DNA of 64,000 bases. Origin: CADEEN01 sp040384625 (GTDB lineage Bacteria > Pseudomonadota > Gammaproteobacteria > Burkholderiales > Burkholderiaceae_C). The position numbers and the translations under genes were made by a program. The notes below the pieces were generated by a model. It made no database searches, had not been told where the DNA came from, and worked only from the letters and a program-made list of their open reading frames with translations. The stretch lies in NCBI GenBank assembly GCA_040384625.1, contig JAZKIW010000081.1, positions 1-64,000 on the forward strand. Direction: 5' to 3'. Shown here piece after piece: positions 41,541-50,847 of the stretch; position 1 is the first letter of the stretch, and each line of letters starts with the position of its first letter.

Positions 41541-42319
41541 ACAATGCCAGGGGCCCGGGTCTGTACTGGCTCGACGACGACGCTTCGCCCTTCCCGCCGA
41601 CCAGCCAGGCCCTGGGCGCCACGAGCGAGGCGCCCGGCCTGCTCGCCGCGGGCGGCAGACTCACCCTGTCGCGTCTCGAAGCGGCGTACCGGAACGGCAT
41701 CTTCCCCTGGTACAGCGAGGGCCAACCAGTGCTCTGGTGGGCACCCGATCCGCGCATGGTGTTGCCGGTGGTCGAATTCAAGCTCAGCCGCTCGCTCAGG
41801 AAGACGTTGACGCGCTTCCTGCGCACGCCCGGCTGCGAAGTGCGCTTCGACAGCGCCTTCGACCGGGTGATCACCGCTTGCGCGGCCACCCCGCGCAACG
41901 GCCAGCCAGGCACCTGGATCCTGCCGCCCCTGCAGCGCGCCTACGCCGCTTGGCACCGCGCAGGCGCCGTGCACAGCGTCGAGACCTGGGTCGATGACGC
42001 TTTGGTCGGCGGCCTCTACGGCGTGGGCATCGGGCGCATGTTCTTCGGCGAATCGATGTTCTCGCATGCCAGCGACGCCTCGAAGATCGCCCTCGCCGCG
42101 CTCGTCGCGTTCTGCCACGGCCATGGCATCGAGCTCATCGACTGTCAGCAGAACACCGGCCACCTCGCCTCGCTTGGCGCGCGCGAGATCTCGCGCACCG
42201 ATTTCGAGCATCACCTGGCCCTCACCCTGGGGGCCGAAAGGCCGCCGCGCTGGACCTATGATGTGGCGCATTGGGGCCGGCTCGGGCTCCAGACCCACCC
42301 AGAGCCCGGCCTCGTGTGA
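41516..42319 (+). CDS. aat: Leucyl/phenylalanyl-tRNA--protein transferase
   Basis: The 267-residue protein begins at GTG 41516, inside the end of the VWA gene. It shows the family core GRLTLSRLEAAYRNGIFPWYSEGQPVLWWAPDPRMVL, SVETWVDDALVGGLYGVGIGRMFFGESMFS, and IELIDCQQNTGHLASLGAREISR. It adds Leu or Phe from tRNA to N-terminal Arg or Lys of proteins, marking them for ClpS/ClpAP degradation. It is followed by bpt, the second N-degron transferase. Start choice is uncertain because no ATG is available nearby. Confidence 0.96.
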   Translation: MVVRAHHLNNARGPGLYWLDDDASPFPPTSQALGATSEAPGLLAAGGRLTLSRLEAAYRNGIFPWYSEGQPVLWWAPDPRMVLPVVEFKLSRSLRKTLTRFLRTPGCEVRFDSAFDRVITACAATPRNGQPGTWILPPLQRAYAAWHRAGAVHSVETWVDDALVGGLYGVGIGRMFFGESMFSHASDASKIALAALVAFCHGHGIELIDCQQNTGHLASLGAREISRTDFEHHLALTLGAERPPRWTYDVAHWGRLGLQTHPEPGLV

Positions 42320-42326
42320 GCCGCCC

Positions 42327-43082
42327 ATGACCGCGCCGAAAGAACTCCCGCTCGCGTCACTGCAGTTCTACGCCACGGCGCCCTACCCGTGCAGCTACTT
42401 GCCGGGCCGCCAGGCACGCTCGCAGGTGGCCACGCCCAGTCACCTGATCCACGCCGACGCCTACTCAGGCCTGGTGGCCAACGGTTTCCGGCGCAGCGGC
42501 ATGTTCACCTACCGCCCTCATTGCGACGGCTGTCGAGCCTGCGTGCCCCTGCGCGTGCCGGTCCAGACATTCCACGCCACACGCAGCCAACGCCGTGCCT
42601 GGAAGGCGCACAAGCACCTGGTGGCGCGGGTGCTGCGCCTGGGCTTCCTGCCCGAGCACTACCAGCTCTACCTGCGCTACCAGAGCGGACGCCACAGCGG
42701 CGGCGGGATGGATCAGGACAGCGTCGATCAGTACACCCAGTTCCTGCTGCAAAGCAGGGTCAATTCCAGACTGGTCGAGTTTCGCGAACCGGCGCGTGAG
42801 GGCCACGAGGGCCTCGGCGCGCTGAAGATGGTGGCCATCCTCGATGTCCTGAGTGACGGACTCTCGGCCGTCTACACCTTCTACGAGCCGGAGCCCGATG
42901 CCAGCTACGGCACCTACAGCGTGCTGTGGCAGATCGAGCAGACCCGGATCCTGCAGTTGCCGCACGTCTACCTCGGTTACTGGATCGAAGCCAGCGCCAA
43001 GATGGCTTACAAGGCGGGCTTCGGGCCGCACGAGTTGCTGGTCGACGGGCACTGGGTCGCGGCCAGTCAGCCGGCGGGCTGA
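42327..43082 (+). CDS. bpt: Aspartate/glutamate leucyltransferase (bacterial protein transferase)
   Basis: The 251-residue protein shows PCSYLPGRQARSQVATPSHLI near its start, FRRSGMFTYRPHCDGCRACVPLRVPV with the C-x2-C-x2-C set, GGMDQDSVDQYTQFLL, and LGYWIEASAKMAYKAGFGP at the end. These are ATE1/Bpt signatures. In bacteria this enzyme adds Leu to N-terminal Asp or Glu, complementing Aat. ATG 42327 fits the family, whereas the longer frame from 41994 lies inside aat. It is seven bases after the aat stop, so the pair is co-expressed. Confidence 0.95.
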   Translation: MTAPKELPLASLQFYATAPYPCSYLPGRQARSQVATPSHLIHADAYSGLVANGFRRSGMFTYRPHCDGCRACVPLRVPVQTFHATRSQRRAWKAHKHLVARVLRLGFLPEHYQLYLRYQSGRHSGGGMDQDSVDQYTQFLLQSRVNSRLVEFREPAREGHEGLGALKMVAILDVLSDGLSAVYTFYEPEPDASYGTYSVLWQIEQTRILQLPHVYLGYWIEASAKMAYKAGFGPHELLVDGHWVAASQPAG

Positions 43083-43094
43083 CCCGCGCGCGCC

Positions 43095-43940
43095 GTGCAC
43101 GTCTCGATCGCGCCCAGGCTGCGCCTGTTCATCGACGTCGAGGGCGCGGGCCTGGTGCCCGAAGGCACGGGCATGCGCGCCAAGCCGACCCTGATCCTGC
43201 TGCACGGGGGACCGGGCTACGACCACAACAGCTTCAAGCCGCTGTTTTCGCAACTCTGCGATGTGGCGCAACTCGTCTATGTCGATCACCGTGGCCATGG
43301 CCGCAGCGATGCCTGCCCGGTGGCCGAGTGCACGCTCGACCTGCTCGCCGACGATGTCGTGCGTCTGTGCGATGCGCTGGGCATCACCGAACCGATCGTG
43401 CTCGGCCAGTCCTTCGGTGGCTTCGTGGCCCAGCGCTACATCGCGCGCCATCCTCAGCACCCGTCCAAGGTGATCCTGTCCAGCACCTCGGCGCGCCTGT
43501 CCTTGGCGCGCAAGCTCGTGATGTTCGAGCGCCTGGGTGGTCCCTCGGCTCGGCACGCCGCCGAGCGCTTCTGGACGACACCCGATGCCGCCACATGGGC
43601 CGAGTACAGCCGCGTCTGCCGACCGCTCTACAACCGGCTAGCGGCAGACGACGAAGCCGCGCAGCGCACCGTGTTCCGGCCCGAGATCTTGTTCCACTGG
43701 GCGGCCACCGAGCAGCAGACGATGGACCTGCTCCCAGGTCTCGCCAACGCCGCATGCCCAGTGCTAGTGATGGCCGGCGAGCTCGACCCGGTCTGCCCGC
43801 TCGCCGACGCGCAAGACATCGCACAGGCCCTGCCGGCGCGCTGGCTGCAATTCGCGACTTTCCCCGACTGCGGGCACGGTGTCTGGCGCGACGACCCGGT
43901 GGCCGCCTTCAAGGTGCTGCGCCGCTTCATTGCGGCCTGA
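43095..43940 (+). CDS. Alpha/beta hydrolase, proline iminopeptidase-like
   Basis: The 281-residue protein (GTG start) has the HGGPGYDHNSF oxyanion loop, the DHRGHGRSD strand, the nucleophile elbow VLGQSFGGFVAQRY (Ser about 112), a late Asp in MAGELDPVCP and His in PDCGHGVWRDD. These place it with the S33 proline iminopeptidases and related epoxide hydrolase/esterase groups. The substrate is not predictable. It lies 12 bases after bpt on the same strand. Confidence 0.9.
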   Translation: MHVSIAPRLRLFIDVEGAGLVPEGTGMRAKPTLILLHGGPGYDHNSFKPLFSQLCDVAQLVYVDHRGHGRSDACPVAECTLDLLADDVVRLCDALGITEPIVLGQSFGGFVAQRYIARHPQHPSKVILSSTSARLSLARKLVMFERLGGPSARHAAERFWTTPDAATWAEYSRVCRPLYNRLAADDEAAQRTVFRPEILFHWAATEQQTMDLLPGLANAACPVLVMAGELDPVCPLADAQDIAQALPARWLQFATFPDCGHGVWRDDPVAAFKVLRRFIAA

Positions 43941-43954
43941 GCGCCGCGAGGCGC
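43941..43954 (+). terminator. Stem-loop GCGCC-GCGA-GGCGC after hydrolase
   Basis: A 5-bp GC stem closed by a GNRA tetraloop follows directly on the hydrolase stop and precedes the convergent rng stop at 43966. There is no T-run. It may help end transcription from either side, but it is short. Confidence 0.3.
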
Positions 43955-43965
43955 CCGAGCGGCCG

Positions 43966-45450
<1,485 letters not shown>

Positions 45451-45472
45451 GGGCGCTCGACCAGAGCTCGCT

Positions 45473-46075
45473 TCAGAAGGTGACCTTGGCCTGGCGCAGG
45501 AGCTGCGCCGTGTCGTGCAAGGGCAAACCCATGATACCGGTGTAGCTCCCGTCGATGCGCTGGATCCAGGCTGCGGCCCGGCCCTGGATCGCGTAAGCAC
45601 CGGCCTTGCCGAAGGGCTCACGGCTGGCGATGTAGAGCGCCACGTCGCGCGCCGTGATGGGTGCGAAGTGCACGTGCGACACACTCAGCGCGAACAGCGT
45701 GCGCCTGCCCGCGCTGATCGCCACGGCCGTCAACACCCGGTGCGTGCGACCTGACAGCGCCAACAGCATGGCCAGCGCATGGTCGCTGTCGGTCGGTTTG
45801 CCCAGGATCCTCGTGCCGAGCGCCACCGTGGTGTCTGCGGTGAGGACTGGCGCCTCGGGCAGCCCCCTTGCCTTCAGGCGTCTGCGTGCGGCGGCGAGCT
45901 TGGCGCGCGTGACGCGCTCAACGTAAGCCGCGGGGAGTTCCGCGTCGCGCTCCGCTTCGAGGGCCTCGACATCCTCGGCGTCATCGGCCAGAAGCAGCTC
46001 GTGGCGCGCCCCGAGCTGGTCGAGCAGCTGAGCCCGGCGCGGACTCTGCGAGGCCAGGTAGATGAAGGTCGTCAT
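45473..46075 (-). CDS. maf: Maf family nucleoside triphosphate pyrophosphatase
   Basis: The 200-residue protein has LASQSPRRAQLLDQLG at the N terminus, the ADTTVALGTRILGKPTDSDHALAMLLALSGRTHRVLTAVA core and the IQGRAAAWIQRIDGSYTGIMGLPLHDTAQLL end that define Maf proteins. These hydrolyse modified or non-canonical nucleoside triphosphates (dTTP/UTP type), keeping them out of nucleic acids. The start overlaps the rlmH stop by four bases (ATGA). Confidence 0.95.
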   Translation of the reverse strand: MTTFIYLASQSPRRAQLLDQLGARHELLLADDAEDVEALEAERDAELPAAYVERVTRAKLAAARRRLKARGLPEAPVLTADTTVALGTRILGKPTDSDHALAMLLALSGRTHRVLTAVAISAGRRTLFALSVSHVHFAPITARDVALYIASREPFGKAGAYAIQGRAAAWIQRIDGSYTGIMGLPLHDTAQLLRQAKVTF

Positions 46076-46551
46076 TCGCGATGGTACGGATGGCCCGCGC
46101 TGAGCGACCAGGCACGGTACAAGGCCTCGGCCAACAGAACGCGCACGAAGGCATGGGGCAGGGTCAGGTCGGACAGGCGCAAGGTCTCGTCGGCGCTGGA
46201 CTTCAAGACCGGTTCGAGTCCGTCGGGACCGCCGACGACCAGGGCCACGTCGCGTCCGTCGCCGAGCCAGAAGCGCAGGCGCTCGGCCAACTGAGCCGTG
46301 CTCCGGCGCTCGCCTCGCTCGTCCAGCACGACTCGGCGCGCGCCCTTGGCGTGTTGCTGGAGGGCCGCCTCGATGCGTCGACCTTCGGCCGCCACCAGGG
46401 CCGGCGCACTCTTGCCTAGCGTGCGGGGCTCGGCCTTCAGCGCTTTCAGCTCGAGCCTGAGTTCGGGTGGAAAGCGCTTGGCAAAGTCATCGAAAGCCGC
46501 ATCGGCCCAGGCCGGCTGGCGCTGGCCGATGGCGACCAGCACCAGCTTCAT
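46072..46551 (-). CDS. rlmH: 23S rRNA (pseudouridine-1915 N3)-methyltransferase RlmH
   Basis: The 159-residue protein is a SPOUT methyltransferase: MKLVLVAIGQRQPAWADAAFDDFAKRFP at the start, LDERGERRSTAQLAERL, LVVGGPDGLEPVL and the knot segment LTLPHAFVRVLLAEALYRAWSLSAGHPYHR at the end. It methylates pseudouridine 1915 in helix 69 of 23S rRNA. It overlaps rsfS upstream and maf downstream by four bases each. Confidence 0.97.
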   Translation of the reverse strand: MKLVLVAIGQRQPAWADAAFDDFAKRFPPELRLELKALKAEPRTLGKSAPALVAAEGRRIEAALQQHAKGARRVVLDERGERRSTAQLAERLRFWLGDGRDVALVVGGPDGLEPVLKSSADETLRLSDLTLPHAFVRVLLAEALYRAWSLSAGHPYHRE

Positions 46552-47120
46552 CGAGCGCGACGCGGCGCGCTGCTGGCCTTCTGGGCGGGCGCCTTCTTCA
46601 CGCCCACGGTGCGCGACACCCCCTTCTTCGGCGCGGTCTTCGCGGGCACCTTGACAGGCAAACGCTTCTTTGCCGGCGCAGCCTTCTTCGGCGCGGTTTT
46701 GGCGGCCGCCTTTTTCACGCCAGCCTTCTGCGCCGTCGGCTTGGCCTCGGCCGCCTTGACCAGGCCCTTGGCTTCGCTGGCGAGGCTCATCTTGACCGGC
46801 TTCTCGCCCCAGATCTCTTCGAGGTGGTAGTAGTCGCGAATGCTCGGCTGCATGATGTGCGCGACCGCTGCGCCACAGTCGACGATGATCCACTCGCCGT
46901 TGTCCTCGCCCTCGGTGCGCAACACCTGCATTCCGCGCGACTTGACCGCGTCGCGCACGCTCGCCGCGAGCGCCTTGGTCTGCCGGTTGCTCGTGCCCGA
47001 AGCGACGATCACGCGCTCGAAAAGCGGCGACAGGTGCTCGGTGTTGAAGACGCGGATGTTCTGCGCCTTCGTGTCTTCGAGGCCATCGACGATGGCGCGT
47101 TGCAGCTTGCGGATGTCCAT
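46548..47120 (-). CDS. rsfS: Ribosome silencing factor RsfS with long basic tail
   Basis: The first 115 residues form the RsfS fold (RAIVDGLEDTKAQNIRVFNTEHLSPLFERVIVASGTSNRQTKALA, RTEGEDNGEWIIVDCGAAVAHIMQPSIRDYYHLEEIWG). RsfS binds uL14 and blocks subunit joining in poor growth. An unusual 70-residue tail follows, made mostly of Lys, Ala, Pro and Thr with KKAAAK and PKKAAPAKK units that resemble histone H1-like tails. That makes it much longer than the usual 105-120 residues. The tail would be disordered and could bind rRNA or DNA. It begins directly after the nadD stop. Confidence 0.93.
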   Translation of the reverse strand: MDIRKLQRAIVDGLEDTKAQNIRVFNTEHLSPLFERVIVASGTSNRQTKALAASVRDAVKSRGMQVLRTEGEDNGEWIIVDCGAAVAHIMQPSIRDYYHLEEIWGEKPVKMSLASEAKGLVKAAEAKPTAQKAGVKKAAAKTAPKKAAPAKKRLPVKVPAKTAPKKGVSRTVGVKKAPAQKASSAPRRAR

Positions 47121-47723
47121 TCAACTCCCAGGTGGCGCCCCGTCGGGCAGGTACAGGCCGTGCTGTCCAATATAGCGTGCCACCGCGGGCGGCAGCAAAT
47201 GATCGACCCGCTCGCCGCGCGCCACGCGTTCGCGGATCGCGGTCGCGGCAACGTCCATCGAAGGCAGCGGCAGCACCTGGTAGGCCTGGGCCTGCACCTG
47301 TGCGTCGGCCAACTGCGCCGCACCGGGCCGTGCCGCGATGGCCAGCGTGACCAGGGACAACAACTCCTGCCAGCCATGCCACGTGTGCAGGTTCGCGAAC
47401 TGATCCTGCCCGACGACGAGGAACCACTGCGCGTCGGGTTCGCGTTCGCGCAGCGCCTTCACGGTGTCCAGGGTGTAGCTGGGGCCGACGCGATCGATCT
47501 CGCAGCGCTCCAGCACGAAGCGCGGCTCGCCGGCCAGGGCCAGCTTGAGCATCGCGAGGCGGTGGATGTTGCTGGTGATGCGGCGAGTCTTCTGCCAGGG
47601 GTCGCCGGCCGGCACCCAGCGCAACTCGTCCAGCGCGAGGGTGTCCAGGGCGATGCAGGCCAGCGCGACATGCGCGTTGTGCACGGGGTCGAACGTGCCG
47701 CCCAGAAGCCCGATGCGTCGCAT
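47121..47723 (-). CDS. nadD: Nicotinate-nucleotide adenylyltransferase
   Basis: The 200-residue protein has the GGTFDPVHNAHVALA nucleotidyltransferase motif at residues 8-22, VPAGDPWQKT, GPSYTLDTVKALRERE, VVGQDQFANLHTWHGWQELL and the late MDVAATAIRERVARG segment (the SxTxxR ATP site). It makes deamido-NAD in NAD biosynthesis. The start shares one base with the hemF stop (TGATG). A longer frame reaching 48140 belongs to hemF's antisense-phase reading and is not used. Confidence 0.95.
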   Translation of the reverse strand: MRRIGLLGGTFDPVHNAHVALACIALDTLALDELRWVPAGDPWQKTRRITSNIHRLAMLKLALAGEPRFVLERCEIDRVGPSYTLDTVKALREREPDAQWFLVVGQDQFANLHTWHGWQELLSLVTLAIAARPGAAQLADAQVQAQAYQVLPLPSMDVAATAIRERVARGERVDHLLPPAVARYIGQHGLYLPDGAPPGS

Positions 47724-48655
47724 CAAACGCAACCGATCCAATCGCGCGGGCGCAGGAAGTCGGTGTACAGGCGCGCCTCGGGCGTGCCGGCCTCGGGCTG
47801 CCAGTCGTAGCGCCACTTCACGATCGGTGGCAGTGACATCAGGATGCTCTCGGTGCGCCCGCCCGACTGCAGGCCGAACAGGGTACCGCGGTCCCACACC
47901 AGGTTGAACTCGACATAGCGCCCGCGCCGGTAGGCCTGGAAGTCGCGCTCGCGCTCGCCGAACGGGGTGTCGCGACGACGCTGCACGAGCGGCAGGTAGG
48001 CCGGCAAAAAGCTGTCGCCGACGGCCTGCAGCATGGCAAAGCTCTGCTCGAAGCCCAGCTCCGAGAAGTCGTCGAAGAACACGCCGCCGATGCCACGCGG
48101 CTCCTTGCGGTGCTTGAGGAAGAAGTATTCGTCGCACCACTGCTTGAACCGCGGGTACTTGTCGGCGCCGAATGGCGACAACGCATCGCGATTGACACGG
48201 TGGAAGTGCGCTGCATCTTCCTCGAAGCCGTAATAGGGGGTGAGGTCCATGCCGCCGCCGAACCAGGTCACTGGAGTCTGCCCCTGGGGCAGCGCCGCCA
48301 GCATGCGCACGTTCATGTGCACAGTGGGCACGAAGGGATTGCGCGGGTGCAGAACCAGGGAGACCCCCATCGCCTCGAAGGGCGCTCCGGCCAGCTCGGG
48401 CCGGTGCTGCGTGGCCGAGGGTGGCAAGGCCGGGCCGCGCACGTGCGAAAAGCCGACGCCGGCGCGTTCGAGCAAGGCCCCTTCTTCGAGCAGGCGCGTC
48501 AGGCCCTCGCCTTGCAGCTTCTCACCTGCAGGCTTGGTCCAGGCATCGTGGAGGAAGCGCCCCTGGCCGTCGGCAGCCTCGAGCGCGTCGACGATGCGCT
48601 GCTGCAGGCCGAGCAGGTATTCGCGTACGGCGCTGACTTGTGGCGACGCGCTCAT
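47723..48655 (-). CDS. hemF: Oxygen-dependent coproporphyrinogen III oxidase
   Basis: The 310-residue protein shows VSLVLHPRNPFVPTVHMNVRML, WFGGGMDLTPYY, the FKQWCDEYFFLKHRKEPRGIGGVFFDDF segment and RRGRYVEFNLVWDRGTLFGLQSGGRTESILMSLPP. These hold the metal-free catalytic and substrate-binding residues of HemF. It decarboxylates coproporphyrinogen III to protoporphyrinogen IX and needs oxygen, which suggests an aerobic or facultative host. Confidence 0.97.
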   Translation of the reverse strand: MSASPQVSAVREYLLGLQQRIVDALEAADGQGRFLHDAWTKPAGEKLQGEGLTRLLEEGALLERAGVGFSHVRGPALPPSATQHRPELAGAPFEAMGVSLVLHPRNPFVPTVHMNVRMLAALPQGQTPVTWFGGGMDLTPYYGFEEDAAHFHRVNRDALSPFGADKYPRFKQWCDEYFFLKHRKEPRGIGGVFFDDFSELGFEQSFAMLQAVGDSFLPAYLPLVQRRRDTPFGERERDFQAYRRGRYVEFNLVWDRGTLFGLQSGGRTESILMSLPPIVKWRYDWQPEAGTPEARLYTDFLRPRDWIGCV

Positions 48656-48660
48656 CGCGG

Positions 48661-49278
48661 TCAGGTTCGCGGCAGGCGCACCGGCGCCGCCAGTTGGGGC
48701 CTGCGGCCACGCCGCCGGCCGAGTCGTCCTTCGATCGCCGCCATGTCGCGCGCGGCATCGCCGCTCAGGCGGATGAAGGAATCGACACCGACGCGCCGTT
48801 CGCCGTAATCGAAGAAGGCCAGCGCCAACGGCACTTCGGCCTGCAGCGCGACCTGGTAGAAGCCGCTGCGCCAGGAATCGCGGTAGCTGCGCGTGCCTTC
48901 GGGCGACAGGGCCAACCAGAGGAAACGGTCGTCACGGCGTGCGTCGGTCAGGCGTGCCACCATGTCGGCCACCGCGCCGCGTGGGCTGTGACGATCGACC
49001 GGCACGCCGCCGATCCAGCGCAGCCAGCGCCCGAAGAGCGGCAGAGCGAACAGGCTGTCCTTGCCCCAGAAGGCGAGTGGAATGCCGATGCCCCACTTGG
49101 CGAACACGCCGACCACGAAGTCCCAGTTCGAGGTGTGCGGGTAGACGATCAGCACGCCCTGCTTCCCCGGCAGGCCGTCGAAGACCACACGCCAGCCGAC
49201 CAGCGCCATCGCAGCCCGCGCCAGCGCGCTACCGCGCAACTGGATCGGCCGCTCGGTCAGCACCGCGCTCTGTGTCAT
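48661..49278 (-). CDS. 1-acyl-glycerol-3-phosphate acyltransferase-like (LPLAT)
   Basis: The 205-residue protein has the acyltransferase block I as HTSNWD (His-x4-Asp), block III as SPEGTRS and a hydrophobic N-terminal segment (VLIVYPH). These are PlsC-type LPLAT signatures, though the short size and the FAKWGIGIPLAFWGKDSLF segment resemble the acyltransferase found next to purD in Burkholderiales. It may esterify lysophospholipid or another lipid. Four-base overlap with purD. Confidence 0.9.
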   Translation of the reverse strand: MTQSAVLTERPIQLRGSALARAAMALVGWRVVFDGLPGKQGVLIVYPHTSNWDFVVGVFAKWGIGIPLAFWGKDSLFALPLFGRWLRWIGGVPVDRHSPRGAVADMVARLTDARRDDRFLWLALSPEGTRSYRDSWRSGFYQVALQAEVPLALAFFDYGERRVGVDSFIRLSGDAARDMAAIEGRLGRRRGRRPQLAAPVRLPRT

Positions 49279-50549
49279 CGTGGCTTCAGTGCCCGGTGAC
49301 CGATGTCGCTGCGGTACTGCGCGCCATCGAAGCGGATCGGGGCCAGCGCGGTGTAAGCGCGCTGCTGTGCGGTCCTGACTGAGTCGCCGAGCCCGGTGAC
49401 GCAGAGCACGCGGCCTCCGCTGGTCACGACGACACCGTCGGCGCGACGCTCGGTGCCGGCGTGAAACACGATCGCATCGTCGGCCGGCACAGGCAGTCCG
49501 CTGATTGGGTCCCCGCTGCGCACCGTCCCCGGATAGCCGTGTGCAGCCATCACGACGCCCAGGGCGATGCGCCGGTCCCATTGCAGTTCGAGGCTGTCGA
49601 GCGTCGCCTGCTCGGCGGTCGCAGTCGCCGCCATCAGCACATCGAGCAGGTCGGTCTTCAAGCGCATCAGCAGCACCTGGGCCTCTGGGTCGCCCAGGCG
49701 CGCGTTGAATTCGACGACACGCGGATTGCCTGCGGGGTCGATCATCAGGCCGGCGTAGAGGAACCCGCTGAAGGGCTGACCATCGGCCGCCATGCCGGCA
49801 ATCGTCGGCAGCACGATCTCGTGCATGACGCGCGCATGCACGTTGGGTGTGACCACCGGCGCCGGCGAGTACGCACCCATGCCACCGGTGTTCGGGCCGG
49901 TATCGTTGTCGAAGATCCGCTTGTGATCCTGGCTGGTGGCCAGCGGCAGCACGCGCAAGCCATCGCTGACGACGATGAAGCTGGCCTCCTCGCCGGCCAT
50001 GAACTCCTCGATTACCACCCGCGCGCCCGGCTTGCCGTCGAGCATGAAGTCGATGGCGGCGTGAGCCTCTTCGGTGGTCATGGCGACCACCACGCCCTTG
50101 CCGGCGGCCAGGCCATCGGCCTTGACCACGATGGGGGCGCCTTGGTGGCGGACGTGTTCGTGCGCAGCCGCGGCTTCGGTGAAGCTGGCGTAAAGGGCAG
50201 TCGGGATGCCATGGCGCTGCATGAAGTCCTTCGCGAAGGCCTTCGAGCTCTCGAGTTGGGCGGCAGCACGCGTCGGCCCGAACACGCGCAGGCCCCGGGC
50301 ACGGAAAGCATCGACCACACCAGCGGCGAGCGGAGCCTCGGGTCCCACCACTGTGAGCGCGATCTTCTCGGCCGCCGCAAAGTCGGCCAGAGCGGCGATG
50401 TCGGTGATCGGCACATTGCGCAGTGCCGGGTCGAGGGCCGTGCCGCCGTTGCCTGGGGCCACGTGCACCCGCTGAACCTTGGGCGATTGCGCCAGCTTCC
50501 AGGCCAGCGCATGTTCACGGCCGCCGCCGCCGATGACCAAGACTTTCAA
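49275..50549 (-). CDS. purD: Phosphoribosylamine--glycine ligase
   Basis: The 424-residue ATP-grasp enzyme begins VLVIGGGGREHALAWKLAQSPKV, has the ATP-grasp segments IVVKADGLAAGKGVVVA and GPNTGGMGAYSPAPVV, and RLGDPEAQVLLMRL near the metal site. It makes glycinamide ribonucleotide in purine synthesis. It is followed on the minus strand by the LPLAT gene with a four-base overlap. Confidence 0.98.
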   Translation of the reverse strand: MKVLVIGGGGREHALAWKLAQSPKVQRVHVAPGNGGTALDPALRNVPITDIAALADFAAAEKIALTVVGPEAPLAAGVVDAFRARGLRVFGPTRAAAQLESSKAFAKDFMQRHGIPTALYASFTEAAAAHEHVRHQGAPIVVKADGLAAGKGVVVAMTTEEAHAAIDFMLDGKPGARVVIEEFMAGEEASFIVVSDGLRVLPLATSQDHKRIFDNDTGPNTGGMGAYSPAPVVTPNVHARVMHEIVLPTIAGMAADGQPFSGFLYAGLMIDPAGNPRVVEFNARLGDPEAQVLLMRLKTDLLDVLMAATATAEQATLDSLELQWDRRIALGVVMAAHGYPGTVRSGDPISGLPVPADDAIVFHAGTERRADGVVVTSGGRVLCVTGLGDSVRTAQQRAYTALAPIRFDGAQYRSDIGHRALKPR

Positions 50550-50553
50550 CGCA

Positions 50554-50847
50554 TCACCTGTAACGAAAGAAGATGATCCAGGCCACGTAGACGATCAGAA
50601 TCACGATCAGCACGGCAATCGTCGGCACCAGCCAGACGAACAGGCGCCTTGCTCGCTGCTGAAGCGCTGCCGCGCCCTGGTTGACGCTGCTCGCCAGATC
50701 GAGGTTCGCGCGCGTGCGGTCGACCAGGTCACGTTGCGCAGCGAGGGCCTCCTTCTGCAAGCTCAAGGCCTCGCGCTGCACGGCCAGCGCTTCGCGCCGC
50801 AGCGCATTGCCTTCCTCCAGCAATTGCTCGACACGTTGTTCGTTCAC
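50554..50847 (-). CDS. Small coiled-coil membrane protein (97 aa), unknown
   Basis: This short product has a heptad repeat in its first half (REALAVQ, REALSLQ, KEALAAQ, RDLVDRT; residues about 18-45), predicting a parallel coiled coil. A short polar link then leads to one membrane helix (WLVPTIAVLIVILIVYVAWIIFF) and a basic end, so the coiled coil would be cytoplasmic (inference). No family is recognised. Its start overlaps the yebC stop (ATGA) and its stop lies four bases before purD, so it is held firmly inside the housekeeping operon. Confidence 0.75.
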   Translation of the reverse strand: MNEQRVEQLLEEGNALRREALAVQREALSLQKEALAAQRDLVDRTRANLDLASSVNQGAAALQQRARRLFVWLVPTIAVLIVILIVYVAWIIFFRYR

